A DNA stretch of 45,951 nt from Clostridiaceae bacterium (GTDB taxonomy: Bacteria > Bacillota > Clostridia > Acetivibrionales > DTU013): NCBI GenBank assembly GCA_012519745.1, contig JAAYPO010000028.1:1-45951 (forward strand), written 5' to 3'. The translations under genes and the position numbers were made by a program. The notes under the pieces are model-generated. The model saw only the letters and a list, made by a program, of their open reading frames with translations. It had not been told where the DNA came from and did no database searches. Positions 26,937 to 36,580 of the stretch are shown piece by piece; positions within the stretch are counted from its first letter, which is position 1; each line of letters opens with the position of its first letter.

Positions 26937-27014
26937 TCTATTTGTACTCGTATATAGGTGTATCTGTACTCTATAAAGGTCTATTTGTACTCTATATAGG
27001 TCTATTTGTACTCG
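26937..27014. repeat. 21-bp tandem repeat duplicating the 3' end of atpD
   Basis: Units start at 26937, 26959, 26980 and 27001. Each holds CTATTTGTACTC or a near copy. The last unit contains the true atpD stop and its final Glu-Tyr-Lys codons; the others repeat those codons and the stop downstream, as untranslated copies. Confidence 0.85.
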
Positions 27015-27658
27015 TAATGATGGGCCTGCTCAAGCATCATATCCTTCACCTTCATCAGCCTGGTCAGGTTGCCCCTTTCATTTTCATCCAGCTTCATCAC
27101 GATATACTTTATAGTTTCCTCCAGGTTGGGTATCAGCACATATTCAAGTGCGTTGACCCTCCGGCGCGTCTTTTCTATCTCATCGGCCATGAGCTGTGCC
27201 GATTTCTCCAGCTCGGCCAGCTTCAGGAGCGTCGGTGTCAGCTCAGAAAGCGTCGCAATAGCGACATCGAGCTCACTTGACGTATTGGCAAAGCCATATG
27301 GATAGATATCACCGGCGTCATCGGATTCCGTATGGAATTCCAGCACAGGTACATCCACACTCATAATATTTTTGGTCGATGCGCTCAATTCCACCTTCTG
27401 TTTCGGGAACATAAGCGCTTCCTCCAGCAGCTCAGTATTCATCTCCGCTCTTGCCATCACAAAACGCGAATGCACAAGCTGAAGCTTCTCCTCAGCTTCC
27501 TCACGGAGGGTCTTGTTCTCCCGGACAACCTCCAGAAACCGCTTCATCAGCTCATCGCGCTTGTCCTTTAAAAGCTTGTGTCCTCTCCTTGCTGTCCTAA
27601 GCCTCTTTTTCAATCCGGTCAGGACCATCCGGGTCGGGTTGACATTCATTCGGGCCAT
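27002..27658 (-). CDS. atpD: V/A-type ATPase subunit D (central stalk)
   Basis: The 218-residue protein is the central rotor shaft of the ATPase. The N-terminal helix motif [20 protein letters not shown] and the long helical body with [11 protein letters not shown], then the C-terminal helix [19 protein letters not shown], are diagnostic. AAGGAG precedes the ATG. It is the last gene of the operon, 15 bases after atpB. Its last codons have been duplicated downstream as a 21-bp tandem repeat. Confidence 0.96.
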   Translation of the reverse strand: MARMNVNPTRMVLTGLKKRLRTARRGHKLLKDKRDELMKRFLEVVRENKTLREEAEEKLQLVHSRFVMARAEMNTELLEEALMFPKQKVELSASTKNIMSVDVPVLEFHTESDDAGDIYPYGFANTSSELDVAIATLSELTPTLLKLAELEKSAQLMADEIEKTRRRVNALEYVLIPNLEETIKYIVMKLDENERGNLTRLMKVKDMMLEQAHHYEYK

Positions 27659-27673
27659 AGCTCGCTATCTCCT

Positions 27674-29053
27674 TCACTCGGCCTTTTGGGGCAGATATTT
27701 ATCGATGAATTCCTGCTTGATACGCTTGAGTTCATCGACTGGCAGTATTGAGAGAAGCTCCCAGCCAAGGTCGAGGGTCTCTATTATTGACCTGTCTGAT
27801 TCATATCCTTGTGACACGTATTTAGCTTCAAACGCATCAGCAAATTTCGCATACAGCTTATCGACATCCGTCAGTGCGGCATCGCCCAATATAACGGCAA
27901 GTTCCTTGGCTTCCTTTCCTCTGGCGTATGCGGCAAACAACTGGTTCATCGTGTTTGCATGATCCTCGCGGGTCTTGCCGACACCTATTCCCTTATCCTT
28001 CAGACGCGACAGCGACGGCAGCACATCGATGGGCGGTGTGATTCCCTTTTTGTACAACTCACGGCTCAGAATGATCTGGCCCTCCGTTATATATCCGGTC
28101 AGGTCCGGGATTGGGTGGGTCTTGTCATCCTCTGGCATGGAAAGTATCGGTATAAGCGTGATACTGCCCTCGTTATCCTTTTTGCGTCCTGCACGCTCAT
28201 ACAGCGTAGCCAGGTCGGTATACAGATATCCCGGATATCCGCGGCGTCCGGGGACCTCCTTGCGTGCGGCCGATACCTCACGAAGCGCCTCGGCATAATT
28301 TGTGATGTCGGTCAGGATGACAAGCACATGCATCCCCTTCTCGAACGCAAGATATTCTGCGGCCGACAATGCCATACGCGGCGTAGATATTCTTTCAATA
28401 GCCGGGTCGTTTGCAAGATTCATGAAAAGTACCGCTCTGTCGATAGCTCCCGTCCTCTTGAAATCGCTTATAAAGAAATCGGCTTCCTCAAAGGTGATGC
28501 CTATGGCACCAAACACAACGGCAAATCTGCTTTCGCCTCCAAGAACCTTTGCCTGTCTGGCTATCTGAGCCGCAAGCTGGGCGTGAGGCAGGCCCGAGCC
28601 TGAGAATATCGGCAGCTTTTGTCCACGCACCAGCGTATTCAAACCGTCTATGGCAGAAACGCCGGTCTGTATGAATTCGGATGGATAGTTGCGGGCTGCC
28701 GGGTTCATTGGCACTCCGTTTATGTCCACTCTTGCATCGGCTATTATGTCCGGTCCGCCGTCTATCGGCTTGCCAAGGCCGTCAAATACACGGCCGAGCA
28801 TATCCATCGAAACGGGCAGCTCAAGTCCGCGCCCGAAAAACCGCACCTTGCTCGATGACAGATTTATTCCGACAGCGCTTTCAAACAGCTGTACCAATGC
28901 GTTGAAACCGTCGACCTCAAGGACCTTGCAGCGGCGTACTTCACCGTTGCTCAGCTCGATCTCGCCAAGTTCATTGAAGGTTACGCCTTCCACATTTTGC
29001 ACCAGCATCAAAGGACCGGCAACCTCAGCTATGGATCGATACTCCTTAAGCAT
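27674..29053 (-). CDS. atpB: V/A-type ATPase subunit B (regulatory)
   Basis: The 459-residue non-catalytic subunit alternates with subunit A in the V1 hexamer. It has the signature [20 protein letters not shown] in place of a functional P-loop, [33 protein letters not shown] and [26 protein letters not shown] lies upstream of the ATG. The gene starts two bases after the atpA stop, in the standard A-B-D order. Confidence 0.97.
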   Translation of the reverse strand: MLKEYRSIAEVAGPLMLVQNVEGVTFNELGEIELSNGEVRRCKVLEVDGFNALVQLFESAVGINLSSSKVRFFGRGLELPVSMDMLGRVFDGLGKPIDGGPDIIADARVDINGVPMNPAARNYPSEFIQTGVSAIDGLNTLVRGQKLPIFSGSGLPHAQLAAQIARQAKVLGGESRFAVVFGAIGITFEEADFFISDFKRTGAIDRAVLFMNLANDPAIERISTPRMALSAAEYLAFEKGMHVLVILTDITNYAEALREVSAARKEVPGRRGYPGYLYTDLATLYERAGRKKDNEGSITLIPILSMPEDDKTHPIPDLTGYITEGQIILSRELYKKGITPPIDVLPSLSRLKDKGIGVGKTREDHANTMNQLFAAYARGKEAKELAVILGDAALTDVDKLYAKFADAFEAKYVSQGYESDRSIIETLDLGWELLSILPVDELKRIKQEFIDKYLPQKAE

Positions 29054-29055
29054 GC

Positions 29056-30825
29056 TTACTCACCCTCCCTTGACAACAGTGCATCCATCTGAGCGGACAG
29101 CTCCTGTTCGATAATATCATATTCCTTTTCGATCTGATCCTGGGGAACATATTTGGCACGACCGATCTTTGCTCTTACAGGCAGTCCAAACAGTTCCTTG
29201 AGCCCGATGCCCTTTTTGACGGCATCCTGAGCCATATGGTAATAATCGAGTATCATTTTCAGCATCCTGAATTGCTTTATCATAGTCGCATAGGTGTCTA
29301 CCTCATGAAATGCGTCCTGATGCAGATAATCCTCTCTGAGAGATCTGGCTACCTCCATCGTTACCCTGTCCCTGGGCGACAATGCGTCAATACCGACAAG
29401 CCTTACGATCTCATCGATCTCTGCTTCCTCCTGCAGTATCTTCATCATCTCGGTTCTGTACTCATTGTAGTCCTTTGAAATATTATTGCTGTACCAGTCC
29501 GACATACGATCCACATACAGTGAATAGCTGGTCAGCCAGTTTATCGCCGGAAAATGGCGTCTGTATGCAAGATTGGCATCCAATCCCCAGAAAACCTTGA
29601 CGATACGAAGCGTCGCCTGTGCCACCGGCTCAGATATATCACCGCCCGGAGGCGATACGGCACCTATTACCGAAAGCGCACCCTGACGCTCACCTGACCC
29701 CAGTGTGACTATCCTTCCAGCACGCTCATAAAACTGAGCAAGACGTGATGAAAGATAAGCGGGATAGCCCTCCTCACCGGGCATTTCCTCAAGCCTTCCC
29801 GACATTTCACGCAATGCCTCGGCCCAACGGGATGTAGAATCGGCAAGGAGCGCTACCGAATACCCCATGTCACGGAAATACTCGGCTATCGTTATACCGG
29901 TATAAATGGAAGCTTCCCTCGCTGCCACCGGCATATCCGACGTATTTGCGATCAGCACGGTCCTCTTCATGAGAGGCTCTCCGCTTTTTGGGTCCTTGAG
30001 CTCAGGAAATTCCATCAGAACGTCTGTCATTTCATTTCCGCGCTCACCGCATCCGATATATACCACCAGGTCGGCATCCGCCCATTTGGCAAGCTGATGC
30101 TGTACAACAGTCTTGCCGCTGCCGAACGGCCCAGGCACTGCTGCGACACCGCCCTTTGCTATCGGGAACAATGTGTCTATGCTCCTCTGGCCGGTTATCA
30201 TAGGCTCATCGGGAGACAGCTTGGTCTTATACGGCCTTGCCTTTCTTACAGGCCATCTTTGCAGCATAGTTAACTGCTTTGCGGATTCGTCCGGTGTCTT
30301 GATGACAGCAACAGTCTCTTCGACTGTAAACTCTCCCTCATTTATTTGCTCTATTACCCCTTCAACACCTACAGGCACCAGTATACGGTGTTCAAAAATG
30401 ATATTTTCCTGTACCGTTCCTAATATATCTCCGGCGACCACTGAATCTCCGACCGATACCGTGGGCTTGAATCTCCATTTCCTGCTTCGGTCAAGGGCCT
30501 GGATATTTATGCCCCGGGTAATATTGCTGCCCACTGACTGACGCATGGTTTCAAGAGGTCGCTGGATGCCGTCGAATATATTCTCCAGCAGGCCCGGTCC
30601 CAGTTCAACACTCAGCGGGACCCCGGTGGATACCACCGGACTTCCGGGTCCTAAACCGGAGGTTTCCTCATAGACCTGTATGGATGCCCTGTCACCGTGG
30701 ATCTCCAGTATTTCACCTATAAGCTGATGCTCACTTACACGGACCACATCGAACATATTGGCATCCCGCATTCCCTCGGCTATGACCAGAGGACCCGAGA
30801 CCTTGATTATCCTTCCCTGGCTCAA
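29056..30825 (-). CDS. atpA: V/A-type ATPase subunit A (catalytic)
   Basis: The 589-residue catalytic subunit hydrolyses ATP. The P-loop GPFGSGKT is at residues 232-239, followed by [12 protein letters not shown] with the catalytic Glu261, and [16 protein letters not shown]. The bulge or non-homologous region (about 110-190) is present, as in all V/A-type A subunits. The start is TTG, with GAGGG seven bases upstream. It lies 42 bases after atpF. Confidence 0.98.
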   Translation of the reverse strand: MSQGRIIKVSGPLVIAEGMRDANMFDVVRVSEHQLIGEILEIHGDRASIQVYEETSGLGPGSPVVSTGVPLSVELGPGLLENIFDGIQRPLETMRQSVGSNITRGINIQALDRSRKWRFKPTVSVGDSVVAGDILGTVQENIIFEHRILVPVGVEGVIEQINEGEFTVEETVAVIKTPDESAKQLTMLQRWPVRKARPYKTKLSPDEPMITGQRSIDTLFPIAKGGVAAVPGPFGSGKTVVQHQLAKWADADLVVYIGCGERGNEMTDVLMEFPELKDPKSGEPLMKRTVLIANTSDMPVAAREASIYTGITIAEYFRDMGYSVALLADSTSRWAEALREMSGRLEEMPGEEGYPAYLSSRLAQFYERAGRIVTLGSGERQGALSVIGAVSPPGGDISEPVAQATLRIVKVFWGLDANLAYRRHFPAINWLTSYSLYVDRMSDWYSNNISKDYNEYRTEMMKILQEEAEIDEIVRLVGIDALSPRDRVTMEVARSLREDYLHQDAFHEVDTYATMIKQFRMLKMILDYYHMAQDAVKKGIGLKELFGLPVRAKIGRAKYVPQDQIEKEYDIIEQELSAQMDALLSREGE

Positions 30826-30867
30826 AATATATCCCTCACTTTCAGTTAAGTATCGTATATGTTATCA

Positions 30868-31185
30868 CTAATCCCGGAAAAGAATGTCGGCTCCGACAGC
30901 TTTTTCGACACACTTCTTCACACCCTGCATACCAATACCCAGGCTCCCCTGGATCCCAGGAATGGGAATGATGGCCGGAAAGCGGCTCTCCCGGTATTGA
31001 TTGATTTCGTCTTCTATTCCCGCTGCTGTCTGCTCTGTTATGTAAATCACAGCATACTGGTCACCGGCCAGCTTTGACAGAGTATCGGCAGCCTGCTGGC
31101 TGTTGTCAACGGGAAAAACTGAAAATCCCAGCGCAATGAACCCGAGCACCGCATCCTTTTCTCCGATGACACCTATCTTATACAT
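30868..31185 (-). CDS. atpF: V/A-type ATPase subunit F
   Basis: The 105-residue subunit binds the central stalk and has the typical start MYKIGVIGEKDAVLGF and a Rossmann-like pattern through AVIYITEQTAAGIEDEI. I chose the ATG at 31185; a GTG three codons upstream (31194) is an alternative. Either start overlaps the atpC stop (by 8 or 17 bases), so translation is coupled. Confidence 0.92.
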   Translation of the reverse strand: MYKIGVIGEKDAVLGFIALGFSVFPVDNSQQAADTLSKLAGDQYAVIYITEQTAAGIEDEINQYRESRFPAIIPIPGIQGSLGIGMQGVKKCVEKAVGADILFRD

Positions 31186-32188
31186 AGACCTCACGCAGCC
31201 TTTCCCGGATCATATCGGCAGGAAGTCCATTGATCTTGCCTGTCATTATCATCCTGACATTTCTTATTTCGGCCTCTTTTGCAAAAAGATATGCTATCAA
31301 AGGCTCAACTCCTATAGTCACAAGCTTTGCGCTCCGTATGGAGCCAATAAACAGGTCGTCCAGCATCTTTTCCAGTCCGGAGCTGTTCTTTCCGCTCCTG
31401 ACAAGCTCCAGACCCTTTTTTACTGCTTCACCGTATTTGCTTTTACGTATATCTTCAGCAAAATCCTCCACAGACTTGTCACTGTTTTTGAAATAGACCT
31501 CCTCGGATATGGTGCCGTCCTCAAGCAGCAGCTTTTTGATGAAATCCCAGGACTTATTCAACGATCTGGCACGCACAAACATTTTTATGTTTGTCATATC
31601 CGTCAGCATTTCGGCAATGTTCCATAAAAACGGGCTGTCTATAGCCTTGAGATCGGCTGTGAGCTGCCTGTAGAAGGCCTTGTCCAGTATCAGGTCAACT
31701 GCCTGCGGATCCTTTGTCCTGGCAAAAACATCATAGACCTCATTCACCGCTCCGGTCATGAGTTCGGTAAATTCACTATAGTCCCGTTCCCTGATCATAC
31801 GCTTCATATCATCGCCTGCAATAGTACCGGTATCCGCCAGTATCGGTGGTATTTCAATTCCGGCAAATTCCGCTTTAAGCAGGACCTTGACATTGAAGTA
31901 ATCGTAACGGCGCTGAAAGGCCTTGATGACTTCAGCCTTCGGCGCCAGCTCCAAAAGAAGCTCGAAGCATTTCTTCATCTCGTCGGCCAGCAGCCTTTCA
32001 AACGCAAATATTCCGGACGCATTACCTCCTCCAAAGCCGTAATCGGCTTCGGTGAGCACCTTGATTGCGTCCTCGGCCGCAGGCGAATCAAGCATCCTGG
32101 CAAAATGGCTGTTTCCAAGAAGCTTTGGTTCTTTGGCCCTGATAAGACCGGAAGCATATGAATAATCACCCTCATTAATTCTCAGCAT
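31178..32188 (-). CDS. atpC: V/A-type ATPase subunit C (d-type, rotor connector)
   Basis: The 336-residue helical protein links the central stalk to the K ring. The start YSYASGLIRAKEPKLL and the repeated pattern with RYDYFNVKVLLKAEFAG near the middle and AKEAEIRNVRMIMTGK near the end are typical. The ATG overlaps the atpE stop by one base (TAATG). It is followed by atpF in the standard K-E-C-F order. Confidence 0.95.
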   Translation of the reverse strand: MLRINEGDYSYASGLIRAKEPKLLGNSHFARMLDSPAAEDAIKVLTEADYGFGGGNASGIFAFERLLADEMKKCFELLLELAPKAEVIKAFQRRYDYFNVKVLLKAEFAGIEIPPILADTGTIAGDDMKRMIRERDYSEFTELMTGAVNEVYDVFARTKDPQAVDLILDKAFYRQLTADLKAIDSPFLWNIAEMLTDMTNIKMFVRARSLNKSWDFIKKLLLEDGTISEEVYFKNSDKSVEDFAEDIRKSKYGEAVKKGLELVRSGKNSSGLEKMLDDLFIGSIRSAKLVTIGVEPLIAYLFAKEAEIRNVRMIMTGKINGLPADMIRERLREVYV

Positions 32189-32802
32189 TATTCTCCCTCG
32201 ACATCCTTGAACAAAATACTGACCACTTCACTCTCAAGCTCCCTGCGAAGCATACTGAAGAGAATCTCAAAAGTGCAGTTGACTTCAGTGTCGCCACTCC
32301 TTAGAATAAACCCGCCAACCGTAGATATCGGCTGATCCGAAAGAACAACAGAACCGTTCTTCCCCGCTGCCGCAAGGCCTTGGTCGATGTTGGCGGCAAA
32401 CTGGCTGTCCATGCGGCTGGCATCCCTTTGCGAAAGAAGAATCTCACCACCGTCATTACCTGCGGCATCAACTATCATTTTCTCAAGCAGCTTCTGGTAT
32501 CCCTTGTCCGGAAGCTGACAAACCCGCTCCATAGCCTTGTCAAATGCCAGGTCGATCATATCCTGTTTGGCGCACAGCAACTCCTTGCGGCCCTCCAGCC
32601 CGGCTACGGCCAGCATTCTTTTGTGCAGCTGGATGCCTTCCGCCTCCGCCTTTTCCAAAAGCTCTGTCCTTTTTTGGCCGGCCTCCTCTGAAGCCTGCGC
32701 CTTGATGGCTCCGGCCTCCTTTTCAGCCTGTTCCTGGATAGCAATAGCTCTCGCCCTTGCATCCTCCAGGATCTTTTCTTTTATTCTATCCGTTCCTGTC
32801 AT
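32188..32802 (-). CDS. atpE: V/A-type ATPase subunit E (peripheral stalk)
   Basis: The 204-residue subunit starts with a long Ala/Glu/Lys-rich coiled-coil helix (IKEKILEDARARAIAIQEQA and onward to about residue 90), then a globular domain with GGFILRSGDTEVNCTFE near the end. It forms the peripheral stalk with subunit H. AGGAG lies six bases before the ATG. A 247-bp gap with a hairpin repeat separates it from atpK, the only large gap in the operon. Confidence 0.94.
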   Translation of the reverse strand: MTGTDRIKEKILEDARARAIAIQEQAEKEAGAIKAQASEEAGQKRTELLEKAEAEGIQLHKRMLAVAGLEGRKELLCAKQDMIDLAFDKAMERVCQLPDKGYQKLLEKMIVDAAGNDGGEILLSQRDASRMDSQFAANIDQGLAAAGKNGSVVLSDQPISTVGGFILRSGDTEVNCTFEILFSMLRRELESEVVSILFKDVEGE

Positions 32803-32844
32803 TGGATTGCTCCTTTATAACACTTCGTCTTAGCTGCCTCAGCG

Positions 32845-32880
32845 GTGTTTAAACGAGGCGGGCGATACGCTCGCTTCGTC
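32845..32880 (+). repeat. GTGTTT-hairpin dispersed repeat, copy 3, inside the ATPase operon
   Basis: The head reads GTGTTTAAACGAGGCG. ACGAGGCGGGCG can pair over 12 positions with CGCTCGCTTCGT as plus-strand RNA, using two G-U pairs; as minus-strand RNA the same positions give two A-C mismatches. It occupies the atpK-atpE gap (32803-33049), in which no gene is visible. Confidence 0.6.
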
Positions 32881-33049
32881 TTCTTTCAACTAATCGAAAA
32901 AATATCTGAAAGCCAAGTCGGTATCCGCCGCTTTTAAAAGCAGAGGATAATCTGTCTCCTCGTTATAGTCATTTTGCAGAGTGCAGATCCGGACTGCAGT
33001 TTTCCTCGTCAGCCCTAATTAGCTTTACCGGCGCCTGGATACCCGGATA

Positions 33050-33499
33050 TCAGCCTATCATCAATATGGAAACAATAAGTGCCAATATAGCGAACATTTC
33101 AACCATCAGAGCCAGTGTAATGGCGCTTCCCAATGATCCGGGCTGCTTAGCTATCAACTGGATACCGGATGCTGCCACCTTACCCTGATAAATGGCTGAA
33201 ATAAATCCTACGATACCAATGGGCAGACCTGCAGCCAGAAGGTGAAGACCTTGTGTTACCGACATCGCCGGGTCGATATTCCCAATGATCAAAAAGGCAA
33301 TAACAAAACCATAAATTGCCTGCGTGCTCGGAAGCGCCTCCAGAAGCATGACAGCACCAAACTTGGAGGGATCCTCAGTCAAAACACCTGCACCCACCTG
33401 TCCGGCCAATCCTACTCCTCTTGAAGAACCAATTCCTGCTACAAAGAAAGCAATGGCTGCCCCCAGTAAAGCTATCAACTGTCCGTCAATAATATTCAT
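33050..33499 (-). CDS. atpK: V/A-type ATPase subunit K (membrane rotor ring)
   Basis: The 149-residue proteolipid has two hairpins (four membrane helices). Ion-ligand residues match those of the Na+-ATPase K ring of Enterococcus hirae: Leu56, Thr59 and Gln60 in ALPSTQ, Gln105 in IYQGK, and Glu134 in MVEMF. The first hairpin also has Glu54 where the Enterococcus protein has Gln. This pattern favours Na+ rather than H+ transport. An SD with GGAGG lies upstream of the ATG. Confidence 0.97.
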   Translation of the reverse strand: MNIIDGQLIALLGAAIAFFVAGIGSSRGVGLAGQVGAGVLTEDPSKFGAVMLLEALPSTQAIYGFVIAFLIIGNIDPAMSVTQGLHLLAAGLPIGIVGFISAIYQGKVAASGIQLIAKQPGSLGSAITLALMVEMFAILALIVSILMIG

Positions 33500-33562
33500 C
33501 GTTTCCTAACCTCCATAATTAAATTATTGCGTTTATATATCTGCCTGTCCAGGCAACAGGCT

Positions 33563-35524
33563 TCATACATCCGCTTCGGGCTTGACTGTAATATATTTTG
33601 TATCTGCTTTCAAAGGTTTGAAGGGCTGTCCTCCACCTGTGAAAAACTTACCGAAAAACTCAAGATATTGTAAACGGCAGGAGTGTACATACGCTCCCAG
33701 CGCATTGATGGCAAAATTGATGACATGCCCTATCAACAGTATAATGGACATCACTATTACCTTGATAACTACAGGCAGCGGAAACATTGCACTCATTTGA
33801 TTAACGATGGAAGCGATGATCCCTGTGGCAAGTCCCAGTGCAAGCAGCCTGGAATATGACAGAATATCGCTCATGAAGCCGATCACATTGTAAAGGCTGG
33901 AAAACCCGCCTGTGACTTTACCAACAATATGCTTGCTCCCGCGTCCCTGTGTCAGCAACAGCAGTATAGCTCCTCCGCCCAGCATATATTTGCCGATCTC
34001 CACCAGCGGTGCAATAGAATCCTTATCCACCTCAGGTGCATAGGGCAGTAAATAAAATACGAATCCTGTGTAGAAAATCAGTACAAATCCCACGTCAAAC
34101 AGCGCATCCATGTACTTTTTATCACGTATGAGATTTGCCGCCTTCATAGCAAATCCGGCGTACATATGTATTATTCCAAAAAGAAGGGACCAACTGAGCA
34201 TCAGCTCAGGCTGCTCGACAGGATTGAGCCATACACCGTATTTCGCCAGTTCCTCTATGCCAAACCAGCTTCCGAACATGAAACCCCAAAAAATCGTAGC
34301 AAAACCGCAAAACAATATCAGCTTCATGAATTTACGGTGGCTATCCTTCAGCTTTACACGCCAGAGTATGAGACCGGCGGCAAGGACCATTATGATACCG
34401 TAACCGCCATCTCCCAGCATCAGACCAAAAAGCATGACGAAAAACGGTGTCATTACCAAGTTTGGGTCTATCTCCCTGCTGCTGGGCAGGCTATACATTC
34501 CCGAGACCGGTTCACCAGCCTCTGCGATACCACTGTTCTCAAGAAGGACAGGGGTTTCTTCATCCTCGCCCGGTTCAATTATCTCAACACTTACGGTATA
34601 TTCCGACTCAAGCTTTTTCTTCGCTTTCTCCGCAATCTTCGAAGGGATCCAGCCGTTAATCAGGAATGACCTTCTCGTGACCAACACCCCTTCATTGGCT
34701 ATCAAACGCTCCTGCTCCATCATGAGCCAGTCATACAAAGCCTCTATATCCTCCCTGCTGTCCCCCGAATTCTCCAGCTTCTCAACCAATCCTTCACGTT
34801 CGGATGAAAGCTCCTTGAGCTTCTTTTCCAGGCCTTCGATATTTTCTTCAGCTGTACCTGTCAAGCCAGGGAAGGCTGCTTTATTAAAACCGCGGGTCTT
34901 CAGGTATGACAGGCAATCCTGCTCCATATCCCTGTGGCATATTACATAGACATAGTGTTGATCCTTATCGGAATTGAGTACATTCAACTCAGAGCATGGT
35001 GCTTTCTCTGCAAGCTCCTTTTGGGTACGATCCATATCGATCCCGGCGGCGATAGTACCAGGCATAATGACTGTCTTTTGCGTCCCGGTCATTTCAAATG
35101 CTATGGGATATGAATTCCATGGTACCAGCGAGTCATGAAGATTTTCTATCCTGTTCTCCTCTGTTTTCAGCTTTATAAGATGCTCTTCCATATCGGATAT
35201 GGCTTTGACAGATTCCCATACCCTTGCCTTGTTTTCATATACTTTGCTGAATTCTGCGGAAGTCATTTCACGGCGGGTCTGGAACATCTTTTTTTTCGCA
35301 GGACAGTATTTATCCAGACTGACTAATGCAGCACGAACATGTGATATCTCAATTCCGATATCGGACAGCTCGTCCTTGACATCAGGCCTTTCTGCCAGTT
35401 CTTCATACTCCGGGGCATCCGATGAGCTTATTTCGACTGCTCCGATATCCATCAGACTCTTTACCAGGGCCTCCCGCTGGTCTTCCACCCCCAGCATGGT
35501 GATCTTGCTCATTTTAACGATCAT
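33563..35524 (-). CDS. atpI: V/A-type ATPase subunit I (membrane stator, a-type)
   Basis: The 653-residue subunit has a cytosolic N-terminal half rich in coiled coil (about 1-330) and a membrane half with about seven to eight helices, including MTPFFVMLFGLMLGDGGYGI and FMSDILSYSRLLALGLATG. The latter contains the conserved Arg that faces the K ring. The start ATG overlaps the atpH stop (ATGA); an ATG four codons later is also possible. Lies upstream of atpK. Confidence 0.96.
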   Translation of the reverse strand: MIVKMSKITMLGVEDQREALVKSLMDIGAVEISSSDAPEYEELAERPDVKDELSDIGIEISHVRAALVSLDKYCPAKKKMFQTRREMTSAEFSKVYENKARVWESVKAISDMEEHLIKLKTEENRIENLHDSLVPWNSYPIAFEMTGTQKTVIMPGTIAAGIDMDRTQKELAEKAPCSELNVLNSDKDQHYVYVICHRDMEQDCLSYLKTRGFNKAAFPGLTGTAEENIEGLEKKLKELSSEREGLVEKLENSGDSREDIEALYDWLMMEQERLIANEGVLVTRRSFLINGWIPSKIAEKAKKKLESEYTVSVEIIEPGEDEETPVLLENSGIAEAGEPVSGMYSLPSSREIDPNLVMTPFFVMLFGLMLGDGGYGIIMVLAAGLILWRVKLKDSHRKFMKLILFCGFATIFWGFMFGSWFGIEELAKYGVWLNPVEQPELMLSWSLLFGIIHMYAGFAMKAANLIRDKKYMDALFDVGFVLIFYTGFVFYLLPYAPEVDKDSIAPLVEIGKYMLGGGAILLLLTQGRGSKHIVGKVTGGFSSLYNVIGFMSDILSYSRLLALGLATGIIASIVNQMSAMFPLPVVIKVIVMSIILLIGHVINFAINALGAYVHSCRLQYLEFFGKFFTGGGQPFKPLKADTKYITVKPEADV

Positions 35525-35835
35525 GGTTCCACAATCCTTCCAACTATGAAATCCACCGCTTTATCCAGCCTGGCACCCGAATTCTTTTTTATCTCATCGC
35601 ACTGGGCTTTTATCTGCAGATCGTTCCTGCTTATTTCCTGGTGAGCCTTCTCTTCATAAGCCTTCATCAGCCTGCGGGCTTCCTCTTCTGCCTTTTCCAG
35701 TGCCCCGGCCTTTATATCGGAGGCTTCCTTCCTGGCCGCAGCAACTATATCCCTTGCCTTTTGAGCAGCCTGGGACTCTATTTGCTCAGCCTGGGCTTCC
35801 ACAGCTGTGATATCTTTAAGAACAGCAACTGACAT
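35521..35835 (-). CDS. atpH: V/A-type ATPase subunit H/G (peripheral stalk)
   Basis: The 104-residue protein is almost entirely a charged coiled coil (VEAQAEQIESQAAQKARDIV and onward), as expected for the peripheral-stalk partner of subunit E. GGGGG lies seven bases before the ATG. It is the first gene of the operon, 28 bases after the promoter -10 box, and its stop overlaps atpI. Confidence 0.9.
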   Translation of the reverse strand: MSVAVLKDITAVEAQAEQIESQAAQKARDIVAAARKEASDIKAGALEKAEEEARRLMKAYEEKAHQEISRNDLQIKAQCDEIKKNSGARLDKAVDFIVGRIVEP

Positions 35836-35863
35836 TCTTCTACCCCCAGTTTATTCTTTAATC

Positions 35864-35891
35864 ATTATACCACTGTTTAAAAGTATAACAA
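35864..35891 (-). promoter_or_regulatory. Sigma-A-like promoter of the V/A-ATPase operon
   Basis: On the minus strand TTGTTA (35891-35886) and a perfect TATAAT (35869-35864) are separated by 16 bases. The -10 box lies 28 bases before the atpH ATG. Upstream DNA to about 36050 is AT-rich and without a gene. Confidence 0.75.
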
Positions 35892-36054
35892 TATTCTTCA
35901 TTATTATTCGAGCCATATGTACAGTTGATTCCGAAAAAAAACAATATTGTACATAATTCTACTTAACTTTAAAAAATCCTCTTTTGTACTTTGTATACAC
36001 TTTCAGCTGCCTGAAAGGTTCGGTGTTAGTCCTGCCCCGACGGCATTGTTAAAT

Positions 36055-36096
36055 AAAACACAAAGCCCGGGGAAACCTTATTGGTTCCTCCGGGCC
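36055..36096 (-). terminator. Terminator of the tRNA-Gly operon
   Basis: On the minus strand GCCCGG-GGAACC (36095-36083) pairs with GGTTTCC-CCGGGC (36077-36065) around AATAA, with a TTTGTGTTTT tail. It follows tRNA-Gly(TCC) directly. Confidence 0.85.
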
Positions 36097-36101
36097 TCAA
36101 C

Positions 36102-36175
36102 TGGAGCGGGTGATGGGAATCGAACCCACGCAATCAGCTTGGAAGGCTGATGTTCTACCATTGAACTACACCCGC
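36102..36175 (-). tRNA. tRNA-Gly (anticodon TCC)
   Basis: The minus strand folds as a standard cloverleaf: acceptor GCGGGTG with CACCCGC, anticodon stem TCAGC with GCTGA around loop CTTCCAA (anticodon TCC), and T arm GTGGGTTCGATTCCCAT. CCA is encoded (36104-36102). It is second in the transcript, after tRNA-Gly(GCC). A hairpin at 36181-36204 (AGAAACCAG with CTGGTTTCT) lies between the two tRNAs and may guide processing. Confidence 0.95.
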
Positions 36176-36209
36176 ATGCAAGAAACCAGATAAACTGGTT
36201 TCTTTACAG

Positions 36210-36284
36210 TGGAGCGGGATACGAGATTCGAACTCGCGACTTTCACCTTGGCAAGGTGACACTCTACCACTGAGTTAATCCCGC
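36210..36284 (-). tRNA. tRNA-Gly (anticodon GCC)
   Basis: The minus strand gives acceptor GCGGGAT with ATCCCGC, anticodon stem TCACC with GGTGA around loop TTGCCAA (anticodon GCC), T arm CGCGAGTTCGAATCTCG and an encoded CCA. It is first in the tRNA operon, 36 bases after a consensus -10 box. Confidence 0.96.
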
Positions 36285-36320
36285 AGGTGTTCTATGCTCT
36301 GAATTTCTCAGGCAAAAGCT

Positions 36321-36350
36321 ATTATACAGGACGTCCCCGACTTTTGTCAA
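36321..36350 (-). promoter_or_regulatory. Sigma-A promoter of the tRNA-Gly pair
   Basis: On the minus strand a perfect TTGACA (36350-36345) and a perfect TATAAT (36326-36321) are separated by 18 bases. The first tRNA begins 36 bases downstream. Confidence 0.9.
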
Positions 36351-36416
36351 GGGACTTTAGGTTTTTTACACCCCCGTTTCCGACATGTAAATATTTCCCT
36401 TTCCGTGCGGATATGC

Positions 36417-36560
36417 GGATGCACAAAATTCCAGTTTTTGGGTAAAATTTAATTAAATCATTGAAAATGTTCTATGATGAGGTAACATAATACAAATAAT
36501 TTTGAGTTATGGAGACTCTCATAATAGTATTTGCGCCCAAAAGTTCAAATTTTGTGCACC
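36417..36560 (+). mobile_element. 144-bp terminal-inverted-repeat element (MITE-like), copy 2
   Basis: The left end 36417-36442 begins GGATGCACAAAATT; the right end 36533-36560 is its imperfect inverse and ends TTTTGTGCACC. The core GAGTTATGGAGACTCTC (36504-36520) is shared with copy 1 at 11921-12064, which lies in the opposite orientation and has the same length. No coding capacity is seen. The surrounding region, 36351-36764, holds no gene. Confidence 0.7.
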
Positions 36561-36580
36561 TCACTTAAGCGTGAGCAAAT

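Noticed and set aside
35947-36150. Plus-strand ORF ending in GDGNRTHAISLEG
   Set aside because: This ending is the antisense of a tRNA T arm and is a common spurious annotation; the tRNA-Gly gene explains the sequence.
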